Part shown: positions 35,165-43,556 of the stretch, one piece after another
Position numbering within the stretch: position 1 is the stretch's first letter
Layout of the letters: every line of letters begins with the position of its first letter
Origin: an uncultured Lachnospiraceae bacterium
GTDB taxonomy: Bacteria > Bacillota > Clostridia > Lachnospirales > Lachnospiraceae
Direction: 5' to 3'
Length of the DNA stretch: 64,000 nucleotides
Assembly: GCA_947566645.1 (NCBI GenBank)
Contig: CANOKL010000014.1
Span: 1 to 64,000, forward strand
Position numbers and translations under genes: made by a program
The notes under the pieces: model-generated
What the model was told of the DNA's origin: nothing
Databases searched by the model: none
Seen by the model: the letters and a program-made list of their open reading frames with translations, nothing else

Positions 35165-36738
35165 AGCATAAAATTGTGATTGCAATTTATATGCGCCTAT
35201 CCCAGGATGACGGAGATTCTGACAGAGAGAGCAACAGCATTGTGAATCAAAGGCATTTCCTGTATTCTTATGTTGAAAAGCATTTTGAAAACTATGATCT
35301 GCTGGAGTTTCAGGATGACGGGTATACGGGAGCCAATTTCTTAAGGCCGGGCATTTCAGAACTGTTGGAGAAAGTAAAGAATGGAAAGGTAGACTGCATT
35401 ATCGTAAAAGACCTGTCACGATTTTCAAGAGATTACATAGAGATTGGCGCATATCTGGAGCAGATATTTCCATTTGCCGGAGTAAGGTTTATCGCAGTAA
35501 ATGACGGGTATGACAGCGACCGGTTCAAGGGAAATGTAGCAGGAATGGATACATCCTTTAAGAATCTTTTGAATGACCTTTATTGTAAGGATATATCGGT
35601 GAAAGTGAAATCTGCGCTGAAAATGAAAAAGGAGAGTGGGATTTATGCGAATGGGAGCTGTACATTTGGCTATCGTAAAGACCCGGAGGACAGGCACAAA
35701 TTATTGATTGATGAAGAAGAAGCCGATATTGTAAGAAGAATATTTCAAATGACTTTAGATGGTATATCATCACATAAAATTGCTCAGATATTCAATGCAG
35801 AAGGCGTAAGAACACCGATAGAGTATAAAATGGAGCGTGGGATTGCGACTATGACACCCAAAGGCAAGCGGTTTGAGTGGAGCGGTTCTACCATTTGCCA
35901 AATGCTTCGGAATGTTACTTATGCAGGGGATATTGTATATGATAAGTATGAAACGCCGGAAGTCAGCGGCAAATCAAGATTAAAGCCAAGGAGCGAATGG
36001 AAAGTCTTTCGGGATCACCATGAAGCAATCATTGACCGTGATACATTTGAGTACATCCAGAAAAGCAGGGGTGTAAAAAAAGCTGTGAAACATAAACGGC
36101 ATCCATTGATTGGCAAGATGGAATGTGGGTATTGTCATAAGTCATTAAAAATCGAACATACGAAAAATCCATATTTCTTCTGTGGAAATAAATATGTGAC
36201 ACAGTATAAGGGATGTGTGGAGCGGGTCAATGTCCAGTTTTTAGAGGAGTATCTGCTATTTCGTTTACAGGAGGAAGCAGAGCGGCAGGCAGACATTCAT
36301 TCTATTTGTATGAAAGTAAAGAATAGGATAGAGCAGGAACTGGAATTACTGTATGAGAGAAAAAATCAGACAGAGGAAAAGCTGAAAGACTTACAGACAG
36401 CACAGACCGAGATATATGAGGAATATGTATTTAAGAAAAGGAACAAGGATGATTATATAGAGGAAAAGAGAGAACTTAAGAAACAGGAAGAGTGTTATAT
36501 GGATTTGTCAGATGACTTAGAGAAGCGTATAAAAACATTGCAGGAAATGCTTTCAGAATCAGGGACAGATGTGTATGAATATCTGCAGAACCGTAGTCTT
36601 ACGGAGCTTACCCAGGAGGTGGCAGACAGATTTGTGAAAAGGATAGTGGTTTATGATGAATGGAATATAGAGGTGGAATGGAATTTTTCAGAAAAATTGC
36701 CGGAAGAAGTTCGAGAATATCAACTTGCATTTCTGTAA
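35161..36738 (+). CDS. Large serine recombinase, third of trio
   Basis: 525 residues from ATG 35161; the longer start at 35137 would place GGAGGGAGG inside the gene, whereas it is well spaced for 35161. The catalytic Ser is in IYMRLSQDDGDSD, with VKDLSRFSRDYIEIG. The recombinase domain has CTFGYRKDPED and CQMLRNVTYAGDIVY. The zinc ribbon has CGYCHKSLKI and CGNKYVTQYKGC. A long coiled coil (about 385-475) and the terminal VKRIVVYDEWNIEVEWNF follow. All three recombinases keep the Ser and Arg residues, so all may be active. It is the last gene of the inferred element. Confidence 0.92.
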   Translation: MKHKIVIAIYMRLSQDDGDSDRESNSIVNQRHFLYSYVEKHFENYDLLEFQDDGYTGANFLRPGISELLEKVKNGKVDCIIVKDLSRFSRDYIEIGAYLEQIFPFAGVRFIAVNDGYDSDRFKGNVAGMDTSFKNLLNDLYCKDISVKVKSALKMKKESGIYANGSCTFGYRKDPEDRHKLLIDEEEADIVRRIFQMTLDGISSHKIAQIFNAEGVRTPIEYKMERGIATMTPKGKRFEWSGSTICQMLRNVTYAGDIVYDKYETPEVSGKSRLKPRSEWKVFRDHHEAIIDRDTFEYIQKSRGVKKAVKHKRHPLIGKMECGYCHKSLKIEHTKNPYFFCGNKYVTQYKGCVERVNVQFLEEYLLFRLQEEAERQADIHSICMKVKNRIEQELELLYERKNQTEEKLKDLQTAQTEIYEEYVFKKRNKDDYIEEKRELKKQEECYMDLSDDLEKRIKTLQEMLSESGTDVYEYLQNRSLTELTQEVADRFVKRIVVYDEWNIEVEWNFSEKLPEEVREYQLAFL

Positions 36739-37059
36739 CACCAGAAAAAGGAAAAACTTGACATTACTGTAACACACGCATAGGAAAAATGGCTTTTTTC
36801 TATGAGAAAGCGTTATTCTGAAAGAAAAAAGTGAAAAAACTTTTGTGCAGACACTTGACACGGAAGGGGATCGTGAAGGGGAATGATCCGTATCTGTATG
36901 GGGAGAAGGTGAAAGCATACTTAAGACGCGGGGCAAGACCGCTGCCGGGATTTGACGTGTATCCCAATCCGCAGGTGGGATATGGGGCGTTGTGTGTCGA
37001 AAATAGTCTGCCGTAGGTACGACCTTTTTGAACGATAACTGTTCTCTGAAAACTGAATA
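36739..37059. other. Spacer after the serine recombinases, no firm gene
   Basis: CATAGGAAAAA and TTTTTTCTATG (36778-36803) form a hairpin that may end the recombinase operon. CTGTAACAC occurs twice (about 36733 and 36766). A 61-codon frame at 36831-37016 has no recognised motif. Confidence 0.45.
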
Positions 37060-37585
37060 TATTGTTGTAAAACACTGTATTTTCCATTCATTTCAGGTAT
37101 AATGTAATCAGCAAGAATGATTGGAGGCCCTCTTATGTCCTTTGTCCAAAACCGAATAGAAGAACAGCAGCTTTCCCTGTTTGACCCATTAAACACATTG
37201 ACTGAAAGAGAAAAGAAATTCCTTGACAAGTCATGGGCGAAATATTTTGCGGAATTTATTTTTCCCAAGATTGATGAAATTCCATATGCTGTCTTATACA
37301 GCGATAAAGATTCACGCCCAAACACGCCTGTTAATGTTCAGATCGGTGCGCTGCTGATCAAGGAACTGACAAATCTTTCAGATGATGAATTGCTGGAATC
37401 CCTGATGTTTGACATCCGGTTCCAGTATGCCCTCCACACAACGTCTTTTGCAGAACAGCCGCTCAGTGACAGAACGCTCAGCCGTTTCCGCGCCTCAATC
37501 ACAGGAATCCAGTTCTTTATACGTAATTTCATTACTCTTGGATCCATAACAAAAGCCTCCTGTCTGATAGTATTTTAGAACAATA
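37060..37585 (+). mobile_element. Internally deleted insertion sequence (mini-IS)
   Basis: TATTGTTGTAAAACACT at 37060-37076 and its inverted partner at 37569-37585 match at 15 of 17 positions, giving terminal inverted repeats of a 526-bp unit. Between them lies only the first part of a transposase gene. The unit therefore looks like a deletion derivative that could only move if a full-length relative supplied transposase. Confidence 0.6.
37135..37578 (+). pseudogene. IS1182-like transposase, N-terminal fragment
   Basis: 147 codons from ATG 37135 (GGAGG 7 bases upstream). Residues SLFDPLNTLTEREKKFLDKSW, RPNTPVNVQIGALLIKEL and FDIRFQYALHTTSF, ending in LSDRTLSRFR, are the DUF772-like N-terminal domain of IS1182-type transposases, which are normally around 450-570 residues. 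After about residue 125 the frame passes into unrelated sequence and stops close to the right inverted repeat. The DDE catalytic domain is absent, so it cannot be active. Confidence 0.8.
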
Positions 37586-37738
37586 CTACCAGAATAGGAG
37601 ACTAATTATAAGACGCCGATTATTTACCGCTTACTTAAAAATTAGAGGTAGATTAAAATGAAAGATGTATCTTGAAGGTGACAAACCAAAGTCGGCGGCA
37701 TATTATGTACTGAAAACATTTTAGGAGACGAATTAAAA

Positions 37739-38281
37739 ATGGAAAGAAATCGATTTCCGTTAGTCAATGAATGCAGCCTGCAGGGAATCAGGCCAATCAT
37801 GGCAGACCTGCCCTATCCTCCGATTCAGGTAAGAGAGAGAAATCCTAAATATGCAGAGCTGTTAATGGTTGATTACTGCGGTTCAGTGTCGGAGCTGTCC
37901 GCAATTTTACAGTACATTAATAATGAAAACAGAATGTCCGGCGAGCACTGTTCCCTGATCCGGACAATCCTGGGAATTGCAATGGCAGAGATGATGCATC
38001 TGCAGAAGCTTGGGGAGCTGATCCATTTACTTGGAGGAAATGTATGCTATGAGACGAATCAGCCGGGCGGCCTGTGGTCTCCGTCCTGCCTGGTGCTTCC
38101 AGGCCGTATTCCGACGATGCTGAAGGCAGACCTGCAGGCAGAAAAAGATGCGATCCGGCAATACCGGATGCATATCAATGCCATCCGGGATGACTGTGTC
38201 AATGCTGTTCTAAAGAGAATTATTCGGGATGAAGAGTACCACATCATGATTTTACAGTCGCTTTTGGAGAATGGATTCTAA
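37739..38281 (+). CDS. Ferritin-like diiron-fold protein
   Basis: 180 residues. Two ExxH-type motifs on long helices are visible: AEMMHLQKLGELIHLLGG (about 83-100) and RDEEYHIMILQSLLE at the C-terminus, with Glu-containing helix SVSELSAILQYINNE at about 50-64. This four-helix layout is typical of ferritin-like/CotJC-type proteins that bind a diiron or dimanganese site. It lacks a signal peptide. AGGAG lies before the start. No neighbour hints at a pathway; a role in oxidative stress or spore coat is conceivable but not shown. Confidence 0.7.
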   Translation: MERNRFPLVNECSLQGIRPIMADLPYPPIQVRERNPKYAELLMVDYCGSVSELSAILQYINNENRMSGEHCSLIRTILGIAMAEMMHLQKLGELIHLLGGNVCYETNQPGGLWSPSCLVLPGRIPTMLKADLQAEKDAIRQYRMHINAIRDDCVNAVLKRIIRDEEYHIMILQSLLENGF

Positions 38282-38294
38282 AAAATTCACCCTG

Positions 38295-38323
38295 TTGACA
38301 AAACGAAGCTTTCTCTTTATAAT
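38295..38323 (+). promoter_or_regulatory. Consensus promoter of glnA
   Basis: TTGACA at 38295-38300, a 17-base spacer and TATAAT at 38318-38323: an exact match to the housekeeping consensus. The predicted transcript starts near 38330, only about 10 bases before a strong terminator hairpin. Confidence 0.8.
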
Positions 38324-38339
38324 TTAAATCATATGAGAC

Positions 38340-38377
38340 AAGGGCGTTTTCATCCTGGCATGAGAACGCCCTTTTTT
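38340..38377 (+). terminator. Leader terminator/attenuator of glnA
   Basis: AAGGGCGTTTTCAT and ATGAGAACGCCCTT make a 14-bp stem (one wobble) with a 6-base loop CCTGGC, followed by TTTTTT. Because it lies between the promoter and the glnA ribosome-binding site, transcription must pass it. ATGAGA at 38333-38338 could pair with TTTTCAT in the 5' arm to form a competing hairpin. Regulation by the ANTAR protein encoded downstream is likely. Confidence 0.7.
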
Positions 38378-38404
38378 GCCATAGCAATAAGGAGGTAACA
38401 GAAA

Positions 38405-39736
38405 ATGAATCAATATACACGCGAGGACATCTTCCGCCTTGTGGAAGAGGAGGATGTCGGTTTCATCCGCCTGCAGTTTACCGATATTTTTGGAACCTTT
38501 AAAAACATAGCCATTACACCTGCCCAGCTGGAAAAAGCTCTGGACAACCAGTGCATGTTTGACGGCTCTGCCATTGAGGGATTTGCGAGGATTGAGGATG
38601 CGGACATGTACCTGTGCCCGGACCTTTGCACCTTCGAGATTTTTCCCTGGAGGCCCCAGCAGGGGAAGGTTGCGCGTCTGATCTGTGATGTCTATAAGGC
38701 TGACGGGACGCCCTTTGAGAGCGACCCGCGCTACGTGCTGAAAAAGGTCATCAGGGAGGCGGCAGAGATGGGATATACCTTTGACGTGGGGCCGGAATGT
38801 GAGTTTTTCCTGTTCCATACAGATGATGCAGGACTCCCTACCACAATTACCCATGAGCAGGCGGGATATTTTGATCTGGGGCCACTGGATCTGGGAGAGA
38901 ATGCCCGCCGGGATATGGTGCTGACACTGGAAGAGATGGGATTTGTCATCGAAGCCTCCCATCATGAGATGGCGCCTGCACAGCACGAGATTGATTTCCG
39001 CTACGATGAGGCTCTTACAACAGCAGATAATATTATGACATTCAGAATGGTAGTCAAGACCATTGCCAAGCGGCACGGCCTTCATGCCACCTTTATGCCC
39101 AAGCCCAGGTACGGAGTCAATGGCTCCGGCATGCACACCAACATGTCCCTGAGCCGGGACGGGGTGAATGCGTTTATTGACAGGTCAGATGCAGGAAAGC
39201 TGAGTAAAGAGGCGTATTACTTTATTGGCGGCATCATGAAACATATCAAGGCGGTTACATTTATTACGAACCCTCTTGTAAATTCCTACAAAAGACTGGT
39301 GGCTGGCTATGAAGCGCCGGTCTATATCGCATGGTCGGCCAAGAACCGGACGCCGCTGATCCGTGTTCCGTCCCCCAGGGGGAATTCAGCGAGAATCGAG
39401 CTTCGAAGCCCGGATCCGTCTGCCAATCCCTACCTTGCCCTGGCGGTCTGCCTTGCGGCGGGGCTTGACGGAATCAGGAATCAGATCATGCCCCGGGAGA
39501 GCATTGACTGCAATATATTTGAGATGACGAAGGAGGAGCGGGAGCGTGCCGGGATTGAGGCACTGCCCGGAAGCCTTCTTGAAGCGGCAAGGGAATTTGC
39601 GAAGGATGAGTATATTCAGAAGGTGCTGGGAGAGGATCTGGCGAAGAAATATATCGAAGCAAAGACCAGGGAATATGCAGACTACCGCGGACAGGTTACA
39701 GACTGGGAAATCGGCAGATATCTTCATGTAATCTAA
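38405..39736 (+). CDS. glnA: Glutamine synthetase, type I
   Basis: 443 residues, the usual GSI-alpha length. It makes glutamine from glutamate, ammonia and ATP. Motifs: [21 protein letters not shown], the Glu-rich metal site [44 protein letters not shown], and [19 protein letters not shown]. No adenylylation-loop extension is seen, so control is probably by attenuation and feedback rather than adenylylation. Its own consensus promoter and leader terminator precede it, AAGGAGG is well placed, and an ANTAR-domain gene follows, an association known from Clostridium glnA loci. Confidence 0.96.
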   Translation: MNQYTREDIFRLVEEEDVGFIRLQFTDIFGTFKNIAITPAQLEKALDNQCMFDGSAIEGFARIEDADMYLCPDLCTFEIFPWRPQQGKVARLICDVYKADGTPFESDPRYVLKKVIREAAEMGYTFDVGPECEFFLFHTDDAGLPTTITHEQAGYFDLGPLDLGENARRDMVLTLEEMGFVIEASHHEMAPAQHEIDFRYDEALTTADNIMTFRMVVKTIAKRHGLHATFMPKPRYGVNGSGMHTNMSLSRDGVNAFIDRSDAGKLSKEAYYFIGGIMKHIKAVTFITNPLVNSYKRLVAGYEAPVYIAWSAKNRTPLIRVPSPRGNSARIELRSPDPSANPYLALAVCLAAGLDGIRNQIMPRESIDCNIFEMTKEERERAGIEALPGSLLEAAREFAKDEYIQKVLGEDLAKKYIEAKTREYADYRGQVTDWEIGRYLHVI

Positions 39737-39832
39737 GCTTTTAGGAACTGTAGGAAAATCAGCATAAGTTATTTTTCTACAATTGCTTACCAGATAGCTT
39801 GTAAGTGAGACATGAAAGAGGAGGAGGTAAGG

Positions 39833-40393
39833 GTGGCAGGAATTATCGTTGTATTTCCGAACCGGGACAATGCGGTTTCCATTCGGAATCTCCTTGTGCG
39901 CGGCGGTATGACCGTCACCGGCGTATGCACATCAGGAGCACAGGCAATGAATTACGCAGATGCCCTGGACGAGGGAATTATCGTATGCGGCTATAAGCTT
40001 AGGGACATGATGTATACAGAACTTAGGGAGTACCTGCCGGACAGCTTCGAGATGCTTCTTGTGGCATCCAGGGTCAAGTGGGAACATGGCCTTATGGAGG
40101 GGGTTGCCGGCATTCCCATGCCGCTGAAGGCCTATGAGCTGATGGATGCACTTCAGGGTATGCTGGAACGGATGGAGCTGCAGCGGAGGAAGCGCCGGAA
40201 AGAGAGAAGCAGGACGAGAAACCCGAAACAGCAGGAGGCTGTCAGAAGGGCGAAGGAGCTCCTAATGGAAAAGAACCGTATGTCCGAGGAGGAGGCCCAC
40301 AGGTATCTGCAGAAGCACAGCATGGACAGTGGGACGAACATGGCTGAGACGGCAGAGATGATATTAAGTATGATAGAGCGAGGAGCGTTATAG
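39833..40393 (+). CDS. ANTAR-domain RNA-binding antiterminator (NitR-like)
   Basis: About 187 residues from GTG 39833, supported by AGGAGG just upstream; ATG 39812 is an alternative. The N-terminal part (1-115) is a degenerate receiver-like domain lacking a clear phosphoacceptor Asp (VAGIIVVFPNRDNAVSIRNLL, GVAGIPMPLKAYELMDAL). The basic linker RRKRRKERSRTR leads to a C-terminal ANTAR domain with AVRRAKELLMEKNRMSEEEAHRYLQKHSMD. ANTAR proteins bind hexaloop hairpins and stop terminators from forming. Directly downstream of glnA, it likely controls read-through of the leader terminator in response to nitrogen status. Confidence 0.88.
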   Translation: MAGIIVVFPNRDNAVSIRNLLVRGGMTVTGVCTSGAQAMNYADALDEGIIVCGYKLRDMMYTELREYLPDSFEMLLVASRVKWEHGLMEGVAGIPMPLKAYELMDALQGMLERMELQRRKRRKERSRTRNPKQQEAVRRAKELLMEKNRMSEEEAHRYLQKHSMDSGTNMAETAEMILSMIERGAL

Positions 40394-41245
40394 ATGAAGT
40401 TTACGAAGATGCATGGACTGGGAAATGATTATGTTTATGTGAACTGTCTGAAAGAAAGTGTAGACAATCCGTCTGCAGTGGCGAGATATGTAAGTGACAG
40501 GCATTTTGGGATCGGCTCAGACGGGCTGATTCTGATCAATCCGTCCGAAAAGGCGGATTTTGAGATGGAGATGTACAATGCGGACGGCTCCAGGGGCGAG
40601 ATGTGCGGGAACGGCATCCGCTGTGTGGCAAAGTATGTTTATGACTACGGCCTTACAGATAAGACCAGTATCTCCGTGGAGACGCTGGGAGGAATCAAAT
40701 ATCTGGACCTGACGGTGAAAGACGGCAGGGTGCAACTGGTGAAGGTGGATATGGGAAGTCCGGAGCTTGTGGCAGGGAAGATCCCCATTGTAATGGAGGA
40801 TTGTTCGGCTCATGTGGTGGATGCACCCATTGCTGTGGACAAAACAGAATACCGCATGACAGGTGTTTCCATGGGAAATCCCCATGCAGTTATCTATGTA
40901 GATGATGTGGAGGGATTAGAGCTTGAAAAGATCGGGCCGAAGTTTGAGAACCACGAGAGATTTCCCAGAAGGATCAACACGGAGTTTGTCCAGGTTCTTG
41001 ACAGGAGAACAGTTAAGATGCGCGTGTGGGAGCGGGGCTCAGGAGAGACCTTTGCCTGCGGCACCGGGGCGTGTGCCGTGGCCGTGGCCTGCATACTGAA
41101 TGGTCTTACGGATGATCAGGTTACAGTAAAACTTTTAGGCGGCGACCTGCAGATTGAGTGGGACAGGGAGACGGACCGGGTCTATATGACAGGCCCCGCT
41201 GCCGTAGTGTTTGATGGCGAGATTGACCTGCAAAATATCAGATAG
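40394..41245 (+). CDS. dapF: Diaminopimelate epimerase
   Basis: 283 residues. Converts LL- to meso-diaminopimelate for lysine and peptidoglycan. The paired catalytic cysteines are visible: Cys71 in [10 protein letters not shown] and the second in [15 protein letters not shown]. The N-terminus [14 protein letters not shown] and the SDGLILI stretch are typical. The start directly follows the stop of the ANTAR gene, so they are co-transcribed. dapL, making its substrate, lies 208 bases downstream behind a structured spacer. Confidence 0.96.
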   Translation: MKFTKMHGLGNDYVYVNCLKESVDNPSAVARYVSDRHFGIGSDGLILINPSEKADFEMEMYNADGSRGEMCGNGIRCVAKYVYDYGLTDKTSISVETLGGIKYLDLTVKDGRVQLVKVDMGSPELVAGKIPIVMEDCSAHVVDAPIAVDKTEYRMTGVSMGNPHAVIYVDDVEGLELEKIGPKFENHERFPRRINTEFVQVLDRRTVKMRVWERGSGETFACGTGACAVAVACILNGLTDDQVTVKLLGGDLQIEWDRETDRVYMTGPAAVVFDGEIDLQNIR

Positions 41246-41453
41246 ATGACTCCGGTGCAAAATGGGACAAAGAGACCAGGCAGAGGAATGAACGCACTGG
41301 AGTCATAGATTATTTCCGGATAGCAGTGAACCGCTAAGGCGGGTCTGCATGGATTTGCAGGGTAACGGAATACTTATATACTCACGGCCGATGGAATTTG
41401 GAATCTGTCGTGCAGTATAAATCAAAATATAAAGAAAACAGGAGAGGACGAAT
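41246..41453 (+). other. Structured spacer between dapF and dapL
   Basis: ATGACTCCGGTGC (41246-41258, just after the dapF stop) pairs with GCACTGGAGTCAT (41294-41306). Then TATTTCCG (41311) and CGGAATA (41366) could close a three-way junction containing CCGC-TAAG-GCGG (41331-41342) and CTGCA/TGCAG (41345-41360). No riboswitch class I know fits. The second part may be a leader element of dapL. Confidence 0.4.
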
Positions 41454-42683
41454 ATGTTTAAAGTAAATGAGGATTATCTAAAATTGCCGGGAAGTTATTT
41501 ATTTTCTACGATCGGAAAGAAGGTGGCAGCCTTTCAGGAGACCAATCCGGACAAAAGCATTATCCGGCTTGGGATCGGCGATGTGACACAGCCCCTGGCG
41601 CCGGCGATTATTGAAAGCCTGCACAGTGCGGTGGATGAGATGGCCCATGCAGAGACCTTCCGCGGCTATGCGCCGGATCTTGGCTACGAATTCTTAAGAA
41701 GCGCCATGGCGAAAAATGATTATCAGGACAGGGGCTGTGAGATTCATGCTGACGAGATCTTCATTTCCGACGGGGCGAAATGCGACTCTGGAAATATTCA
41801 GGAGATTTTCGCAAAGGATAATAAGATCGCAGTCTGCGACCCGGTCTATCCGGTTTATGTGGACACGAATGTTATGGCAGGGCGTACCGGAACCTACGAT
41901 CCGAAGACAGAGACATGGAGTGATGTGATCTATATGCCCTGTACGAAGGGAACCAATTTTGCGCCCGAGCTCCCAAAGGAAACGCCGGATATTATTTACC
42001 TCTGCTTCCCCAATAACCCTACCGGCTCCACGATCACAAAAGCACAGCTTCAGGAATGGGTGGATTATGCCAATAAAAACGGGGCTGTTATCATTTATGA
42101 TGCAGCTTATGAGGCCTATATTTCCGAGGAGGACGTTCCCCACAGCATCTATGAGTGCGAAGGGGCAAGAACCTGTGCCATTGAACTTCGGAGCTTTTCC
42201 AAAAATGCAGGCTTTACAGGAGTGCGCCTTGGTGCGACTGTAATTCCAAAGGACGTAAAAGCGGGGGATGTGATGCTCCACTCACTATGGGCAAGACGCC
42301 ATGGGACAAAATATAACGGAGCGCCCTATATTGTGCAGAAGGCGGGCGAGGCCGTTTATTCCGAGGCGGGAAAGGCGCAGCTTAAGGAGCAGGTTGCCTA
42401 TTACATGAAGAATGCAAAAGTGATCTATGAGGGACTGAAAAGTGCAGGCTATCACGTATCCGGCGGCGTCAACGCACCTTATATCTGGCTCCAGACGCCG
42501 GATGGAATGACCTCCTGGGAGTTCTTCGATTATCTGCTCGAAAAGGCAAACGTAGTCGGAACGCCCGGCTCCGGGTTCGGGCCCAGCGGGGAAGGGTATT
42601 TCCGGCTGACTGCGTTCGGGTCTTATGAAAATACAGTAGCTGCCATTGAGAGGATTAAGAAATTGGGGACGGGGTATTTTTAA
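41454..42683 (+). CDS. dapL: LL-diaminopimelate aminotransferase
   Basis: 409 residues, a PLP class I/II aminotransferase converting tetrahydrodipicolinate to LL-diaminopimelate in one step. VNEDYLKLPGSYLFSTIGKKV, RLGIGDVTQPL and the PLP-lysine motif in SFSKNAGFTGVRLG identify the DapL family, distinct from ordinary aspartate aminotransferases. AGGAGAGG lies before the start. Together with dapF it completes the short diaminopimelate route used by many Clostridia. The last residues LGTGYF and the stop codon come from a palindromic repeat that also occurs after ribH and at 62.85 kb. Confidence 0.95.
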   Translation: MFKVNEDYLKLPGSYLFSTIGKKVAAFQETNPDKSIIRLGIGDVTQPLAPAIIESLHSAVDEMAHAETFRGYAPDLGYEFLRSAMAKNDYQDRGCEIHADEIFISDGAKCDSGNIQEIFAKDNKIAVCDPVYPVYVDTNVMAGRTGTYDPKTETWSDVIYMPCTKGTNFAPELPKETPDIIYLCFPNNPTGSTITKAQLQEWVDYANKNGAVIIYDAAYEAYISEEDVPHSIYECEGARTCAIELRSFSKNAGFTGVRLGATVIPKDVKAGDVMLHSLWARRHGTKYNGAPYIVQKAGEAVYSEAGKAQLKEQVAYYMKNAKVIYEGLKSAGYHVSGGVNAPYIWLQTPDGMTSWEFFDYLLEKANVVGTPGSGFGPSGEGYFRLTAFGSYENTVAAIERIKKLGTGYF

Positions 42684-42698
42684 TTTTACCCCGTCCCC
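42663..42698. repeat. Palindromic repeat family 1, copy at the dapL/GNAT junction
   Basis: GGGGACGGGGT and ACCCCGTCCCC (11 bp) with an AT-rich loop. Both convergent genes end inside it, with their stop codons 2 bases apart: dapL ends LGTGYF and the acetyltransferase ends SGTG. It also works as a bidirectional terminator. Confidence 0.85.
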
Positions 42699-43246
42699 GA
42701 CTTTAAGAATTCATGTTCCAGGATTGCCATCAGGATATTATCAGCATAAGAATCTCCGTCCTTCACAGCATCCCTCAAAACACCTTCGCGTCTGAATCCC
42801 GCTTTCAGATATGTTTTTTCGGCTCTGGGATTGAAGGAAAATACATTCAGTTCCAGACGGTGAAGATGAAGCTGCCCAAAGGCAAAGCCGCATGTCATAC
42901 GGGTTGCCCAGGAGCCGAGGCCTTTTCCGCAGGAGTCACTGTGGAAAAGGCAGATACGGAAATTTGCACTTCGCAGATTCCAGTCAATTTCATTGATAAC
43001 GCTTTCGCCGATAATGTTTCCGGCAGGACTGATAATTAGGAAGTCCCGGCGGCTTTCGTCATCAATACAGGAAAGAAAAAAATCCACCACTTCATCATGC
43101 GTAAAATATGGCTTACTTCCGGTAAGACGTGCAATCTCCGGGTCAAGAGGGTTGTAGTTTTGCTGATAATAGTTTTCCGCATCACTTTTTAGTGCAGGTC
43201 TGAGGATATAACCATCCTTTTCCCAGGCATTTCCCATTTTTTCCAT
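42686..43246 (-). CDS. GNAT-family acetyltransferase
   Basis: 186 residues. It resembles RimJ/RimL-type N-acetyltransferases: YILRPALKSDAENYYQQNY at the N-terminus, IGESVINEIDWNLRSANFRICLF, the acetyl-CoA loop region DSCGKGLGSWATRMTCGFAFGQLHLHRLELNV, and NPRAEKTYLKAGFRREGVLRDAV. The pyrophosphate loop is GKGLGS. The substrate is unknown. AAAGGAG lies 10 bases before ATG 43246. The C-terminal SGTG is encoded by the palindromic repeat shared with the dapL end. Confidence 0.85.
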   Translation of the reverse strand: MEKMGNAWEKDGYILRPALKSDAENYYQQNYNPLDPEIARLTGSKPYFTHDEVVDFFLSCIDDESRRDFLIISPAGNIIGESVINEIDWNLRSANFRICLFHSDSCGKGLGSWATRMTCGFAFGQLHLHRLELNVFSFNPRAEKTYLKAGFRREGVLRDAVKDGDSYADNILMAILEHEFLKSGTG

Positions 43247-43496
43247 AATAGAAAATCTCCTTTATCCCTATTTCATAAAAAACTGTCCTGTTCGCTGACT
43301 GAATTTTAGATAGATTTGCTTGCTGGTCACAGAGGGAACAGTGATCATTATTGTATAGTATTTATAATGTTGTGTCAAATATGGCAGGGGTATGATAGAA
43401 AAATCAGTTGCCGTATGATATAATGGATGGATAGCAGAAAAAGTTTATCCATGAGAAACAGCTGATGGATATGAAAGAAGGAAATTGAATTTACGG

Positions 43497-43531
43497 TTAC
43501 TATGAGCGGCCTTCCGGGCCGTGAATAGTAA
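43497..43531. repeat. Palindromic repeat family 2, copy 1
   Basis: TTACTAT-GAGCGGCC, loop TTCC, GGGCCGTGA-ATAGTAA. It is similar in both arms and spacing to 44845-44883. It lies just before the ribosome-binding site of the prolyl-tRNA editing gene. Confidence 0.65.
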
Positions 43532-43556
43532 TAATTTACGAGGAGGAAAGGGAAAA

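Larger units (their letters stand above)
1..36800. mobile_element. Inferred integrative conjugative/mobilizable element with sugar-utilisation cargo (left end outside window)
   Basis: Mobilisation genes (4250-13,760) and the regulatory-recombinase end (29,277-36,738) bracket a sugar block and an Rrf2-EFR1 pair. The order XRE, sigma-like, orf8-like, recombinases matches the right end of Tn916-like elements. No coupling protein or secretion genes are visible here. The right boundary is placed just after the third serine recombinase, where core-type genes begin. Direct att repeats were not found, so the extent is an inference, and two separate elements flanking resident sugar genes remain possible. 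Confidence 0.4.

Noticed and set aside
36831..37016. 61-codon frame after the serine recombinases
   Set aside because: No similarity that I recognise and a poor translation start; it may be a remnant but cannot be supported.
37060..37585. Active IS1182-type element
   Set aside because: The transposase lacks its catalytic domain; only the N-terminal domain and the two ends are left.
41246..41453. Lysine riboswitch or T-box before dapL
   Set aside because: None of the conserved lysine-riboswitch loops and no T-box sequence (AGGGTGGTACCGCG-like) are present.
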